NCBI RefSeq assembly: GCF_036323735.1
Contig: NC_086040.1
Location: 57,866,391-57,930,390 of the forward strand
Source of the DNA: Rattus norvegicus
Lineage: Eukaryota; Chordata; Mammalia; Rodentia; Muridae
Reading direction: 5' to 3'
Length of the DNA stretch: 64,000 nucleotides
The position numbers were made by a program, and so were the translations under genes. Below the pieces are notes generated by a model. The model was given only the letters and a program-made list of their open reading frames with translations. It did not search any database and was not told the DNA's origin. Positions 34,654 through 43,970 of this stretch are shown one piece after another. Each line of letters begins with the position of its first letter. The stretch's first letter is position 1.

Positions 34654-34745
34654 ATACATACATACATACATACATACATGCTACATATATACACATATAT
34701 TACAGACATACATACTATACACATAATACATACATACGACATATA
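34654..34745. repeat. (ATAC)n / (TA)-rich microsatellite
   Basis: ACATACATACAT repeats grade into TATATACACATATA-type sequence. It is the tail of the preceding SINE. Confidence 0.95.
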
Positions 34746-34861
34746 TATTATGCCCGTGGGTTACTCACTGATCTGCTATCCTTGCTCAGTGTATTACTCA
34801 TGCCCTCAGGAACCCTCAGAGGAAGTGGAACTGTCCATTTCTTCTTCTCTGTCAGTTTATT

Positions 34862-35242
34862 TCAGGGGTCTAGGGCCCTCTTACTGACTGAAGCCTTTAT
34901 ATGATCTTTGAGTTTCTGAAGCATTTCTGTACCACAAGCATCAGGGTTTTTGAATCTCTGGTCTTCATAGGGTTTTGAGCATCTGAACTTGTGCCGAGTC
35001 CGTCTAAGTAGTACCAGAGGTGGAAAGTCGCTCAGGTCTCTGCTGTTCAAGTGCTTCCCCAGTTGGGGTTGGATGTTATAATCCGGTTGGGGGACACTGA
35101 AGGCGGTCTCAGGAGGCAGAGGCTGGGAACCCTTCAAGTGCTTCCCCCATTGGAGTCCGGTATTACAATCCGCTTGGGGGACACTGAATGGGCTTCCAGT
35201 CTGTGGAGGCTGGGAATCCTTCCACTGATTCCCCTGTTGCAC
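34862..35242 (-). CDS. 126-codon repeat-containing ORF, unrecognised, possibly a 3' exon
   Basis: The ORF starts at an alternative codon (GTG at 35,242), so its real 5' end is probably a splice site or lies upstream. The first ~65 residues are just over two copies of a 29-residue repeat with the core QWGKHLKGSQP and SVPQPDYN or SVPQADCN. A non-repeated basic C-terminus follows (LRRTRHKFRCSKPYEDQRF, then an EMLQKLKDHIK helix-like part) and a stop. The DNA repeat is 87 bp, so it keeps frame. No known domain is recognised. The ORF lies downstream, on the same strand, of the minisatellite and the exon-like ORF at 36,476-36,751. It could be part of an unannotated gene, a pseudogene, or chance. Confidence 0.3.
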   Translation of the reverse strand: MQQGNQWKDSQPPQTGSPFSVPQADCNTGLQWGKHLKGSQPLPPETAFSVPQPDYNIQPQLGKHLNSRDLSDFPPLVLLRRTRHKFRCSKPYEDQRFKNPDACGTEMLQKLKDHIKASVSKRALDP

Positions 35243-35325
35243 TTCGGTGTTATAATCATCTCGGGGGACTCTAAAGGGGTTCGCAGGCCATGGAGGCTGG
35301 GAAATTGTTGGTGCATTGTCAGAGG
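35051..35325. repeat. 87-bp tandem repeat, about 3.1 copies
   Basis: GTGCTTCCCC at 35,051, GTGCTTCCCC at 35,138 and CTGATTCCCC at 35,225 begin units of exactly 87 bp. Each contains GGGGGACACTGAA or GGGGGACTCTAAA and GAGGCTGGGAA. The third copy is the most diverged. The period is a multiple of three. Confidence 0.9.
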
Positions 35326-35865
35326 ATAAAGTCCGGGATGAGGCTCTCTGTCCTCTCTAAACACTACCACGTGAAGGTGCAGTGAAAGTACTTGGCAGTG
35401 GTGAGTCATGGTGAGCATCAGTCGAGCTGTATCCTTTGAGTATTGCTCTCTCTCCCGAGAACTGTGGACAAGTCCGGAAGGCAAAGCAGGGAAATCTCGA
35501 GTGACCATTGATCTCCGGAAACAACCAAACCTTGAGAGGGGCTGTCCTCGAGTTTGCACAGGAAAGTAGCGAGGTCTGCATGGGGCAGTCCTGAGGTCTG
35601 CATGGGGCAATAGTGAGGTCTGCACGGGGCAGTCTCGAGGTCGGCACGGAGCAGTCTCGAGATCTGAATGGTGCAATCTCGACGTCTGCACCTGGCTGTT
35701 GCGAGGTCTGAATGGGGCAGTCTCGACGTCTACACGCGGCAGGTGAGAGGTCTGACTGGGACAGTCGCCAGGTCTGCACGGGGCAGTCTCGAGGTCTTCC
35801 GGGGCATTCTCGAGGTCTTCCGGGGCAGGCGCCAGGTCTGCACGGGGCAGTCGCGAGGTCTGCAC
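35134..35865 (-). other. Long ORF (243 codons) across the minisatellite
   Basis: The N-terminal half is encoded by the 22-bp minisatellite and is a 22-residue periodic peptide rich in R, P, D and C. The C-terminal half runs through the 87-bp repeat in another frame from the 126-codon ORF. A 22-bp unit without stops in any phase opens all three minus frames (35,357-35,932 and 35,730-35,966 are also open) and two plus frames. ORF length here is therefore not evidence of coding. No domain recognised. Confidence 0.3.
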
Positions 35866-35918
35866 AGGGCAGTCTGGAGGTCTGCACGGGGCAGTCGCGA
35901 GGTCTGCACGGCCCAGCC
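35550..35918. repeat. 22-bp GC/CpG-rich minisatellite, 17 units
   Basis: The consensus is GAGGTCTGCACGGGGCAGTC plus two bases. Units run in register from 35,571 to 35,918 with one diverged unit before them. Two adjacent units at 35,791 and 35,812 are 21 bp and share TTCCGGGG. CpG is frequent (CTCGAGG, GCACGG, TCGCGAGG), which is unusual in this AT-rich, CpG-poor window. Confidence 0.95.
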
Positions 35919-36475
35919 AGGAGATGCCTCACTTGTCAGTTCTGCTTGTAGTAGCGGGGCGATCATCCAAGCTTTCTGTATGAGGAGGAACCATGTCGAC
36001 TCTCTTCCTTTGAGTCCGGAGTGCTACCTGCTCTTGTGCACACTGTCAGGGGTCATGACAAGGGATTCTGGAAGGAGAAACATGAATGGAAAGGGCAAAG
36101 GGTGCTTCGGAGTCTGTGCTGTCAAGCGCCTCTTACACCAGCTTTGGTGCAGGGATGTGTCTTGGAGCCTCATAACCGAGTGGGAAAGGCTGATCCAGAC
36201 CCTTGCTCCTCAGAGACTGCAGGGACTAGAAAATCACTGGTGGACTGTGTTAGGGAATAAACATGTGATAGGATGTGAATAGAGCATAGAATTCATGGGA
36301 TTGATATTAGAATTCCATGTGAGTTCCAGGTGTTACTGTGACGCTTCTGCCTTGAAGTATCACTCCCTATTTTTTTGTCCTAAAGCTCTAAATATTCTTT
36401 CCGTGATGATAGTTTTGAAATATTGAGAATGCTTCACATTTGAAAGTATTTTCTCTAGTAACATATATTGAAATT
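35919..36475. other. Unassigned sequence between minisatellite and exon-like ORF
   Basis: No repeat recognised. The plus-strand ORF 35,668-36,282 runs out of the minisatellite and has no recognisable domain. Confidence 0.35.
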
Positions 36476-36751
36476 CTAAATGTCTCTTGACATTGTATGC
36501 AGTTGCCTGGCCACAAATCCTGGGATGCTTTCAATATTGGTAAGTTGATTGAACACAACTCTTTGTGTTACAAGCTTTGCTGGTAAATAATTCTTTGGGT
36601 GACCCTCAATTAGATTGTACAAATGCCTCCTGCCGTTTACAGACACATCTACAACCACCTTTGCTTGGAGAAAGGAGTTAAGTGTTATGCCTTCTTTGAA
36701 TGAAGAGGAAGATCTAAGTCTACACTCCTCAGAGAAACAAGAAATCAGATA
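36476..36751 (-). CDS. Exon-like ORF, 91 codons plus stop, unrecognised
   Basis: On the minus strand a pyrimidine-rich tract (TATTTCTTCCTACAG) ends in a canonical AG at 36,752-36,753. From 36,751 the sequence is open in phase 0 for 91 codons to a TAG at 36,476-36,478. Composition looks protein-like: an acidic/Ser-rich start, then KVVVDVSVNGRRHLYNLI, then an amphipathic segment ending near HTMSRDI. The open frame continues upstream of the AG, but that part is hydrophobic and looks non-coding. I do not recognise the family. It could be a terminal exon, an exon of a dead gene, or chance. The 126-codon ORF at 34,862-35,242 lies ~1.2 kb downstream on the same strand. Confidence 0.35.
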   Translation of the reverse strand, partial: YLISCFSEECRLRSSSSFKEGITLNSFLQAKVVVDVSVNGRRHLYNLIEGHPKNYLPAKLVTQRVVFNQLTNIESIPGFVARQLHTMSRDI

Positions 36752-36768
36752 CTGTAGGAAGAAATACG
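36752..36768 (-). promoter_or_regulatory. Candidate splice acceptor
   Basis: Minus-strand TATTTCTTCCTACAG, with a plausible branch-like TTAGC/CTAG region 15-45 bp further upstream. It fits the acceptor consensus well, but such matches occur by chance. Confidence 0.4.
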
Positions 36769-38804
36769 CATCTAGGCAACAATAAATGTTCCAAGCTAAC
36801 CAGTACAGTAAAATAATGTATGGAAAATACCACTCCTTTATTAGAAGTATTATTAAGCATTGTATTTTTTTATATATCAAATATTACCCCCTTTCTATAA
36901 ACCCTACCTCCACATATTCCTCCTCTTTGTCTCTAAGAGGGTGACTCCCCAACTCTCCCACTCATTCTTGCCTCACCCCTCTAGAATCACTTCTCTGAAT
37001 CACTCTTCTCTGGGACATCAAGCATCCAAAAGACCAAGTACTTCCCCTTCCACTGATGTGAGATGGGGCAGTCCTTAGCTACATATGTAGGGTACCAGAG
37101 CATGTATAATCTATGGTTGGTGGTTAGGTCCATGGGAGCCCTGAGCGGTCTGGTTAATTGATATCGTTGTTAATTACAGTCTCCTTCAGCTCCCTCAGCA
37201 CTTCCCCTACATCATCCATTGGGATCTGTAGGCTAAGTTCAATGGTTGGCTGTGAATATCTGCATCTGTATCAGTCAGGTGCTAGCAGAGCCTCTCACAA
37301 GACAGACATACCAGACTCCTGTTTGCAAGCACATCTCAGCATCAGCAAAAGTGTCCGGTTTGGTGTCTGCCGATCTCTGGGTGGCCTTTCCTTCAGCCTC
37401 TGCTCCATTTTTGCCCCTGCATTGCAATAGACACGGATAACTCTGATTTAATAAGAAATGGGTGAGTGGTCCCATCCTTACACTGTTGTCATGTCTATCT
37501 ACTGCAGGTGGTGTCTTCAGGTTCAATCTCACTGTTGTTGTGTATGTTGGCCAATGTCATCACTGTTGTGTCCAGGGACGCTGTCACATCCCTAATATCT
37601 GGGACATTCTAGAGGTTACACCATCCTCCACTGTTCCTTCTTTCTATACTCATTCTCCTGGTCCTCTGTGTTTCTCTCCTGTCTCTTCCCACATCTGATC
37701 CTGCTCTCCTGTATTTCCATTTCACTCCCCTCTCCCACACAGTGTCCTTCTCCATGTGCCTCCCATGATAATTTTCTTCCCCCTTCTAATTGGGATTGAA
37801 ACCTTCCCTCTTTGTCCTTTCTTGTTGAGCTGCAGAGTGTATATGAGTTTACTGTGGATATTCTGGGATCTTGGGCTAATTTCCACTTACCAGTGAGTGC
37901 ATCCAATGTATGTGTGTTTATTTGTGTTTGTGTTATTTCACTCAGGATGATATTTTCTAGTTTCATCCATTTGCCTATGAATTTCATGAAGTAATTCTAT
38001 TTAGTAGCTGAATACCACACCATCGTGTAAATGGACCACATTATATGAATCTGTGTCTCTTTTGAGGGACATCTGGGTTCTTTCCAGCTTCTGTCTTTTA
38101 TAAATAAGGCTGCTATGAATATAGTGGAGCATGTGTCCTTGTTGTAGGTTGCAGCAAGTTTTGGGTATGTGCCATCGAATGGTAAGCTGGGTCCTCAGGT
38201 AGTAAATACTATGTTCAATTACCTGAGGAACCTCCAGCCTGGTTTCCAAAGTGGTTTTAAGAGCTTGCAATTTCAACAGTGACAGAGTGTTCCTTTCTTT
38301 CCACACCCTTTCCAGAGTCTGTTGTCACCTGACTTTTTATATTAGCCATTCTGACAGGTAAGAGGTAGGATCTCAGGATTGTTTTGATTTGCATTTCCCT
38401 TATGACTAAAGATGTTGAACATTTCATTAGGGGCTTCTCATCCATTCAGTATTCATCAGCTGAGAATGTTTGTTTATAACTGTAGCCCACTATAAAATAG
38501 TGTTATTTGAATCTCTGGAGGATAGCTTATTGAGTTTTTTGTATATATTGGATATTAGCGCTCCATCGGATATAGGATTGGTAAAGATCTTTTCCAAATG
38601 TGTTAGTTGCTGTATAGAAATAATGACAGTGTCCTTTGCCTTACAGAAACTTTGAAATTTTGTGAAGTTTCATTTTTCAATTTTTGATCTTAGAACAAAA
38701 GCCTTTGGTGTTCTATTCAGGAAATTTTCCCAAGTACCAATGTGTTCAATGCTTTTCCCTGCTTTTTCATCAGTTAGTTTCAGTGTATCTGCTTTTATTT
38801 GGAG

Positions 38805-39026
38805 CTTTTTTTTATTTTTTTTAATTTACTTGAGTATTTCTTATTTACATTTCGAGTGTTATTCCCTTTCCCGGTTTCCGGGCAAACATCCTCCTAGTCC
38901 GTACCCTCACCTTCTTTTGGTGTTCGAATCCCCACCCTCCCCCCATTGCCGCCCTCCCCACAACAATCACATTCACTGGGGGTTCAGTCATAGCAGGACC
39001 CAGGGCTTCCTGTTCCACAGGTGCTC
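38805..39026 (-). mobile_element. Nested young L1 3' end with target duplication
   Basis: It carries the rat-type L1 terminus in antisense: poly(T), TACTTGAGTATTTCTTATTT, GAGTGTTATTCCCTTTCCCG, ATTGCCGCCCTCCCC, CACTGGGGGTTCAGTC. TTTATTTGGAG (38,794-38,804) and TTTATGTGGAG (39,027-39,037) flank it, an 11-bp target duplication with one mismatch, and L1 element 1 resumes directly after. So this ~222-bp copy jumped into the older L1. Confidence 0.88.
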
Positions 39027-39500
39027 TTTATGTGGAGGACTTTAATCCACTTTTACTTGAAATTTGGACAAGGAGATAGGAATGTATTGATTTGCATTCT
39101 TCTACATTCTGCCCTTCAGGTGAAACAGCACAATTTTTTTTAAAAAAATGCTATCTTTTTTTCCACTGGATGGTTTTAGATTCTTTATCAATTTTCAAGT
39201 GGCCATAGCTGTGTGGGTTCATTTCTGCGTCTTCAATTCTATTCCATTGATCTACCTGCCTGTCTCAATACCAATACAATACAGTTTTTCATCACCACTG
39301 CTCTGTAATACAACCTGAGCTCAGGGATGGTGATTTCCCCAAAATGCTTTTATTTTTCAGAATAGTTTTCTCTATCCTGGGATTTATTTTATTCCAAATA
39401 AATTTGCAAACTGACATTTCTATGTTTGTGAATAATTGGGTTGGAATATTGAAGGGGATTGCATTGAATCTGCAGGTTGCTGTTGGCAAAATGGCCATTT

Positions 39501-40334
39501 TTACAATATTAATCCTGCCAAAACACGAACATGGGAGGTCTTTCTAATTTCTGAGATCTTCAATTTATTTCTACAGAGACTTGTGTTCTTGTCATATATA
39601 TCTTTCACTTGCTTGGTTAGAGTCACACTGAGGTACTTTACATGCTTTCTGACTATTGTCAAGGGTGTCATTTCCGTAATTTCTTTCTCAGCCTGTTTCT
39701 CTTTTGAGTAGAGGAAGGCTGCTGATTTGTTTGAATCAATTTTATACTCTGCCTCTTTGCTAAAGTGGTTTATCAGGCTTAGAAATTCACTTGTGGAATT
39801 TGTGGGGTCACTTAAATATACTACCACATCATCTGCAATAGTGACATTTTGAATACTTCCTTAGCAATATGTATCCCTTTACCTACATTTGTTGTCTAAT
39901 TACTCTGGCGAGGACTTCGAACACTATATTGAAAAGGTAGGGAAGGAGGGGGTATCCTTGTCTAGTTCCGATTTTAGTGGGATTGCGTTAAGTTTCTCTC
40001 CATTTAGTCTGATGTTAGCTACTGGTTTGCTGTATATTGCGTTTACTGTGCTTCAGTTTGTTCCTTGAATTTCTGATATTTCCAAGACTTTTAACATGAA
40101 GGGGTAGGTTCTGTAAAATGCTTTCTCAGCATCTAATGAGATGATTGCTTGTTTTGCTTTCATTGAAATTGTTTTTATAGTGAGATTAGTTTGATTATTG
40201 ATCAGGTTCTGTATATTGAACCATCCTTGTATCTCCAGGATGAATCCTACTTGATCATGATGGATCATTGTTTTGATGTGGTCTTGGATTTGGCTTGCAA
40301 GAAATTTACTGAGAATTTTTGTAGGGAAATTCAT
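39501..40334 (-). pseudogene. L1 ORF2 reverse transcriptase region, broken
   Basis: Two minus-strand open pieces (40,053-40,334, then 39,501-39,827) carry the RT palm. They include a QVGF motif region with the ISLDAEKAF segment (catalytic Asp). The Ala-Asp-Asp of the F/YADD motif is kept at about 39,828-39,839, with Ile in place of the aromatic residue. YLSVTLT follows. ORF2p would nick target DNA and copy L1 RNA; frameshifts and stops make this copy inactive. Confidence 0.88.
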
Positions 40335-41149
40335 GAATAAATTGGTCTGAAATTTTCTTTCTTTGTTGGGTCTTTATTTGCTTTAGTTATAAGCATAATT
40401 GTGGCATCAGAGAAGGAATTGTGTAGTTTTCCTTCAATTTATAGTTTGTAGAATAGTTTGGAGAATATTGGTATTAGGTATTCTATGAAAGTGTGAGAGA
40501 ATTCTGTACTAAACATTTCTGGTCCTGGGATCTTTGGTTAGGAGTCATTTAATGACTGCTTCTACTACTTTGAGTTATGGGAGTATTTAGATGGTTTATC
40601 TGATTGTGATTCAAATTTGGTACCTTGTATCTGTCTAGAAAATTATCCATTTAACCCTTACTTTCCCGTTTTGTTAAGTGTAGGCTTTTATAGTAGCATC
40701 TGATAATTTTTTGAGTTTCCTAATTTTCTATGGTTATATCTCTATTTCACTTCTGATTTTGTTATTTTTAATTTGAATATAAAGAATTTACCTATTTCTG
40801 GATTTTTCAAAGAGCCAGCTAGTGGTTTTGTTGATTCTTTATATAATTCCTTTTGTTTCTACTTGGTTGATTTCAGTCCAGACCTTTATTATTTCCTGCT
40901 GTCTAGTCCTCTTGGTGTATTTGGATTTTTATTGTTCCTGAGATTTCAGGTGTTCTGTCAAACTTAGAGTGTATCATAGCGCCTGTTTCTTTTAGGAGGC
41001 TCTCAGAGCTATGAGTTTTCCTCTTAGCATTGCTTTTATGTGTTCCCAAGTTATGCTTTCATTTTCACTAAATTCCAAAAAAAATCTTTAATTTTTTTCT
41101 TTATTTCTTCCTTGAACAAGTTCTCATTGAGTAAATGATTTTTCAGCTA

Positions 41150-41150
<1 letters not shown>

Positions 41151-41229
<79 letters not shown>
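41151..41229. repeat. (TA)n microsatellite inside L1
   Basis: About 79 bp of uninterrupted TA, expanded within L1 ORF2 sequence from a CCATGTA-like site. Confidence 0.98.
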
Positions 41230-41231
<2 letters not shown>

Positions 41232-41392
41232 TTCTTTGGTTGTTCTTTTTGTTATTGAAGACCATTCTTAATCTGTAGGGATCTCATAGGATGCATGGGA
41301 TTAATTCCATCTTCTTGTATCTGTTGAGGGCTGTTTTGTGATGGATCATATTATCGGTTTTGGAGAAGGTACCATGTGGGACTGAGAAGAAA

Positions 41393-42462
41393 GTGTCAGG
41401 AGCCATAACAGGACATGCTATAAACTAGCAGGTTATCATCCTGAGATGGACAGCCTCGGATTATTTTATAATCCACAACTGGTTCGCCCTTATTAAGAAA
41501 GGCTGTGAGGGATTCATTTTGGGAAAGTTTCCTGCTATTAAAATGCTATTCCTGTTGTTATTATTAGACATATATAACAATCATTGAGTAAGATCACACG
41601 TATTTGGAGCAGATCTCTGCAGGCCTATGAAGTTGTACTGTCCTGTAGTGATGCTATACAGACAAATAGATGAATCTTTAGTCTTAATAATGATCCTACA
41701 ATAAGTCCTAAAATTATATCAATGGTTATTAAGCTCTTTTATAGTAGGACTGTTAAAAGTCTCTTTCTCATAGTCAAAATTGCAGTGACAACTCTGCCAG
41801 TCTACCAGTTAATTGTTCTGAGATAGTAACCAGACTTTCTCCTACTCAGAATACATTCCAAGAGGTTGCAAAACAGTCATCAAGGGTTATGAAAAGAGAA
41901 CAAGTGATTTGTTACAGGTGCAACGACAGAGGAAAAGATATTGACTGGGTTTATCTGTAAATAACTTTTCTAAGAACTATGGTTTTAGCTTCAGTGAGCC
42001 TGTGGAGCTGACAGTGGTGTTGAATATTTAGCCAGATAATTATTCCTGATGGATATTCATGTAAACATTCTCGGTTGTAAATTATATTTCAATTTATGCT
42101 TTGATCTTTCATATGAACTTGTGATGAACATTGTAACATGTGATCATGTATTCTGAAATATGTTTAAGTGCTGAGCAGAAAGAGAAGACACACAGAGGAC
42201 TGAGGGAGAAGGACTGAATGAGAAGGACAGAGACAGCTGGGGAGGGGCTGAGCTGAAAAGTCCGGTTTGAGCTAAGGAGAACTGAGCTTAGTAGAACTGA
42301 GCCAAAAAGATCTGGGTTGAGAAGAAATGTATAGAGGAATAACTTAGAGACTATATAGGTAACATAAGAAAGCAATCTGCAGAGGAGAAGAGGAAAAGAG
42401 AAGAAGCTGGAAAGAATAGAAGGTGCAGGCAGGTTTCTCCTTAGCATGGGACAGAACAGGTC
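41393..42462. mobile_element. Possible LTR-type element
   Basis: The stretch begins with TGTCAGGAGCCATAACAGG, where L1 element 1 breaks off, and ends with GGGACAGAACA just before another L1 3' end. So it has TG...CA ends. A G/A-rich part (42,170-42,330) has recurrent GAGCTGA/GAACTGAGC words that remind me of some ERVK LTRs. I see no clear target duplication, polypurine tract or retroviral ORF, so the call is tentative. Confidence 0.3.
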
Positions 42463-42662
42463 ATTTTTTAATTTTTTTTTATTAATTTGTGTATTTCTTA
42501 TTTCGTTTCGAGTGTTATTCCCTTTCCCAGTTTATAGGCCAACATCTCCTTAACCCCTCCCACTTCTTTATGGGTGTTCCCCTCCCCATCCTCCCCACAT
42601 TGCCGCCCTCCCCCAAAAATCACGTTCACTGTGGGTTCAGTCTTAGCAGGACCCAGAGCATT
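42463..42662 (-). mobile_element. L1 3' end, antisense
   Basis: It shares the rat-type L1 terminus with 38,805-39,026 (GAGTGTTATTCCCTTTCCCA, TTGCCGCCCTCCC, GTTCACTGTGGGTTCAGTCT, TAGCAGGACCCAG) and has a poly(T) start. It is more diverged than the nested copy. Target duplication is unclear. Confidence 0.85.
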
Positions 42663-43027
42663 TGATTACATAATGCAATATTCTGTCATTTGTTTTTCAT
42701 TTAACAATGTGTTTTGAATACATGTGCATGGGGAATTTCTTCATGGAATATCATGCATTTAATAAATGGAAGTAAACTCATTTGTTTAAATCATAACCTA
42801 ATTGTGCCTTTCAGATTATTTTCATTTTTATTAGATAAAGTTTGCTACAGAAAATTAGCATGGACACTGATTCAGGCACAGTACTCAATGGTGATTATTT
42901 ACATTATATTTTGTAAAAATTACAAAACACGTTGTTGGAATGATGTCAAGACTGTTAAGTAATGTAGTACTTTTACAAATACTGCCAAATTTCCATCTCA
43001 GAAGACTATAATAAATATATATTGCCT

Positions 43028-43110
43028 GGGTTGGGGACTTAGCTCAGTGGTAGAGCACTTGCCTAGAAAACGCAAAGCCCTGGGTTCGGTTACCAGCTCC
43101 GAAAAAAAAA
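43028..43110 (+). mobile_element. ID SINE
   Basis: GGTTGGGGACTTAGCTCAGT, GGTAGAGCACTTGCCTAG, GCCCTGGGTTCGGTTACCAG and an A tail. The A- and B-box promoter words are near intact. ID elements derive from a tRNA-like/BC1 RNA gene and are most abundant in rat. Confidence 0.96.
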
Positions 43111-43189
43111 TTTATATGAGAACCCATACTATACCATTCAAAATTAAATGTTACACATATTTTAAAAAGGTATCAGTCTCTGACTTCTG

Positions 43190-43545
43190 TCAGTTCTTTA
43201 ATTTGGGGAGGGATTGAAGAAGTTGAAGGGGAGGGCACCCTCTATAGGAAGACCAGCAGTCGCAACTAATCCGTACCGCTGAGATCTCCCAGACAATGAG
43301 CCACCAATCAGGCAGGACACACAAGCTGGTGTGATGCCCTGACATATGTATAGCAGAGGACAGCCTCGTCTGGCCTAATCCTTGAGAGACTTGAGGTCCC
43401 AGGGATTATGGTGCCTGGCACGGTATGGGGAGCATCCTCCTCGAGTCAGGGGAGGAAGAGGTGGAATGGGATGAGGAACAGTGCGAGGGGACCAGGAGAG
43501 TGTACAATGGAAGGAATGTAAATAAATAAAATAATTTATAAATAG
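43190..43545 (+). mobile_element. L1 3'UTR fragment, sense
   Basis: TTTGGGGAGGGATTGAAGAA, GTTGAAGGGGAGGGCACCCT, AGATCTCCCAGACAATGAGC, AGCAGAGGACAGCCTCGTCT and AATGTAAATAAATAAAATAA occur in sense order. Its orientation is opposite to the two long L1s. Confidence 0.82.
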
Positions 43546-43794
43546 TTTCACTCATAAATTCAAATGGTAGATTCTTTTTAACATCTACATTGCAATTCAA
43601 TCGTGAAGTTTAGCGTTTTTGCTTACTGAACTGTGTAAGCATTAATCCTTAATTTACTCTTCATAGTATTTGCGAATTGTATTCTTTCTTATTAATTTGC
43701 ATCAATTGTGTTTGCATATGTAGAATGCTTACTATTAATTATTTGTGCAGGAAATACATTCATGAATCTTTTTATTTTAATGATGTGTTATGGG

Positions 43795-43970
43795 TGAATG
43801 TCTATGTATAGATTTGTGCACACGAACACAGGCACCTGGGGAGACCAGGAGATGTCAGACCACCTGGAGCTGCTTTTACAGCTGGTTGCAAGTGGCTTCA
43901 TGGGTCTTGGAAACTGAACGTGTTTGCTCTTAAGAGTAGTAAGTGCTCTTAACTATTAAGCTAATTCTAC
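43795..43970 (-). mobile_element. B3/B2-type SINE, antisense
   Basis: CACCTGGGGAGACCAGGAGA, TGTCAGACCACCTGGAGCTG, GTTGCAAGTGGCTTCATGGG, then GCTCTTAAGAGTAGTAAGTG: the B3/B2 order read in reverse. Confidence 0.8.

Larger units (their letters stand above)
36858..41392 (-). mobile_element. Long 5'-truncated L1, antisense (element 1)
   Basis: Read on the minus strand, this element has ORF2 from just upstream of the RT region to the C-terminus and then the 3'UTR ending near 36,858. The 3'UTR part includes ATCTGTATCAGTCAGGTGCT and the pyrimidine-rich end. The ORF2 part includes the RT segment in fragments 40,053-40,334 and 39,501-39,827 and the C-terminal segment over 37,900-38,800. Stops and frameshifts break ORF2 throughout. 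It is interrupted by a nested L1 (38,805-39,026) and a (TA)n expansion (41,151-41,229). Plus-strand ORFs across it are antisense artefacts. Confidence 0.93.

Noticed and set aside
35550..35918. Regular 22-bp direct repeats resembling a CRISPR array
   Set aside because: The units are contiguous with no spacers and the context is mammalian; it is a minisatellite.
43028..43110. tRNA-like sequence with A and B boxes
   Set aside because: It is an ID SINE with an A tail, not a tRNA gene; the same applies to 52,549-52,650.
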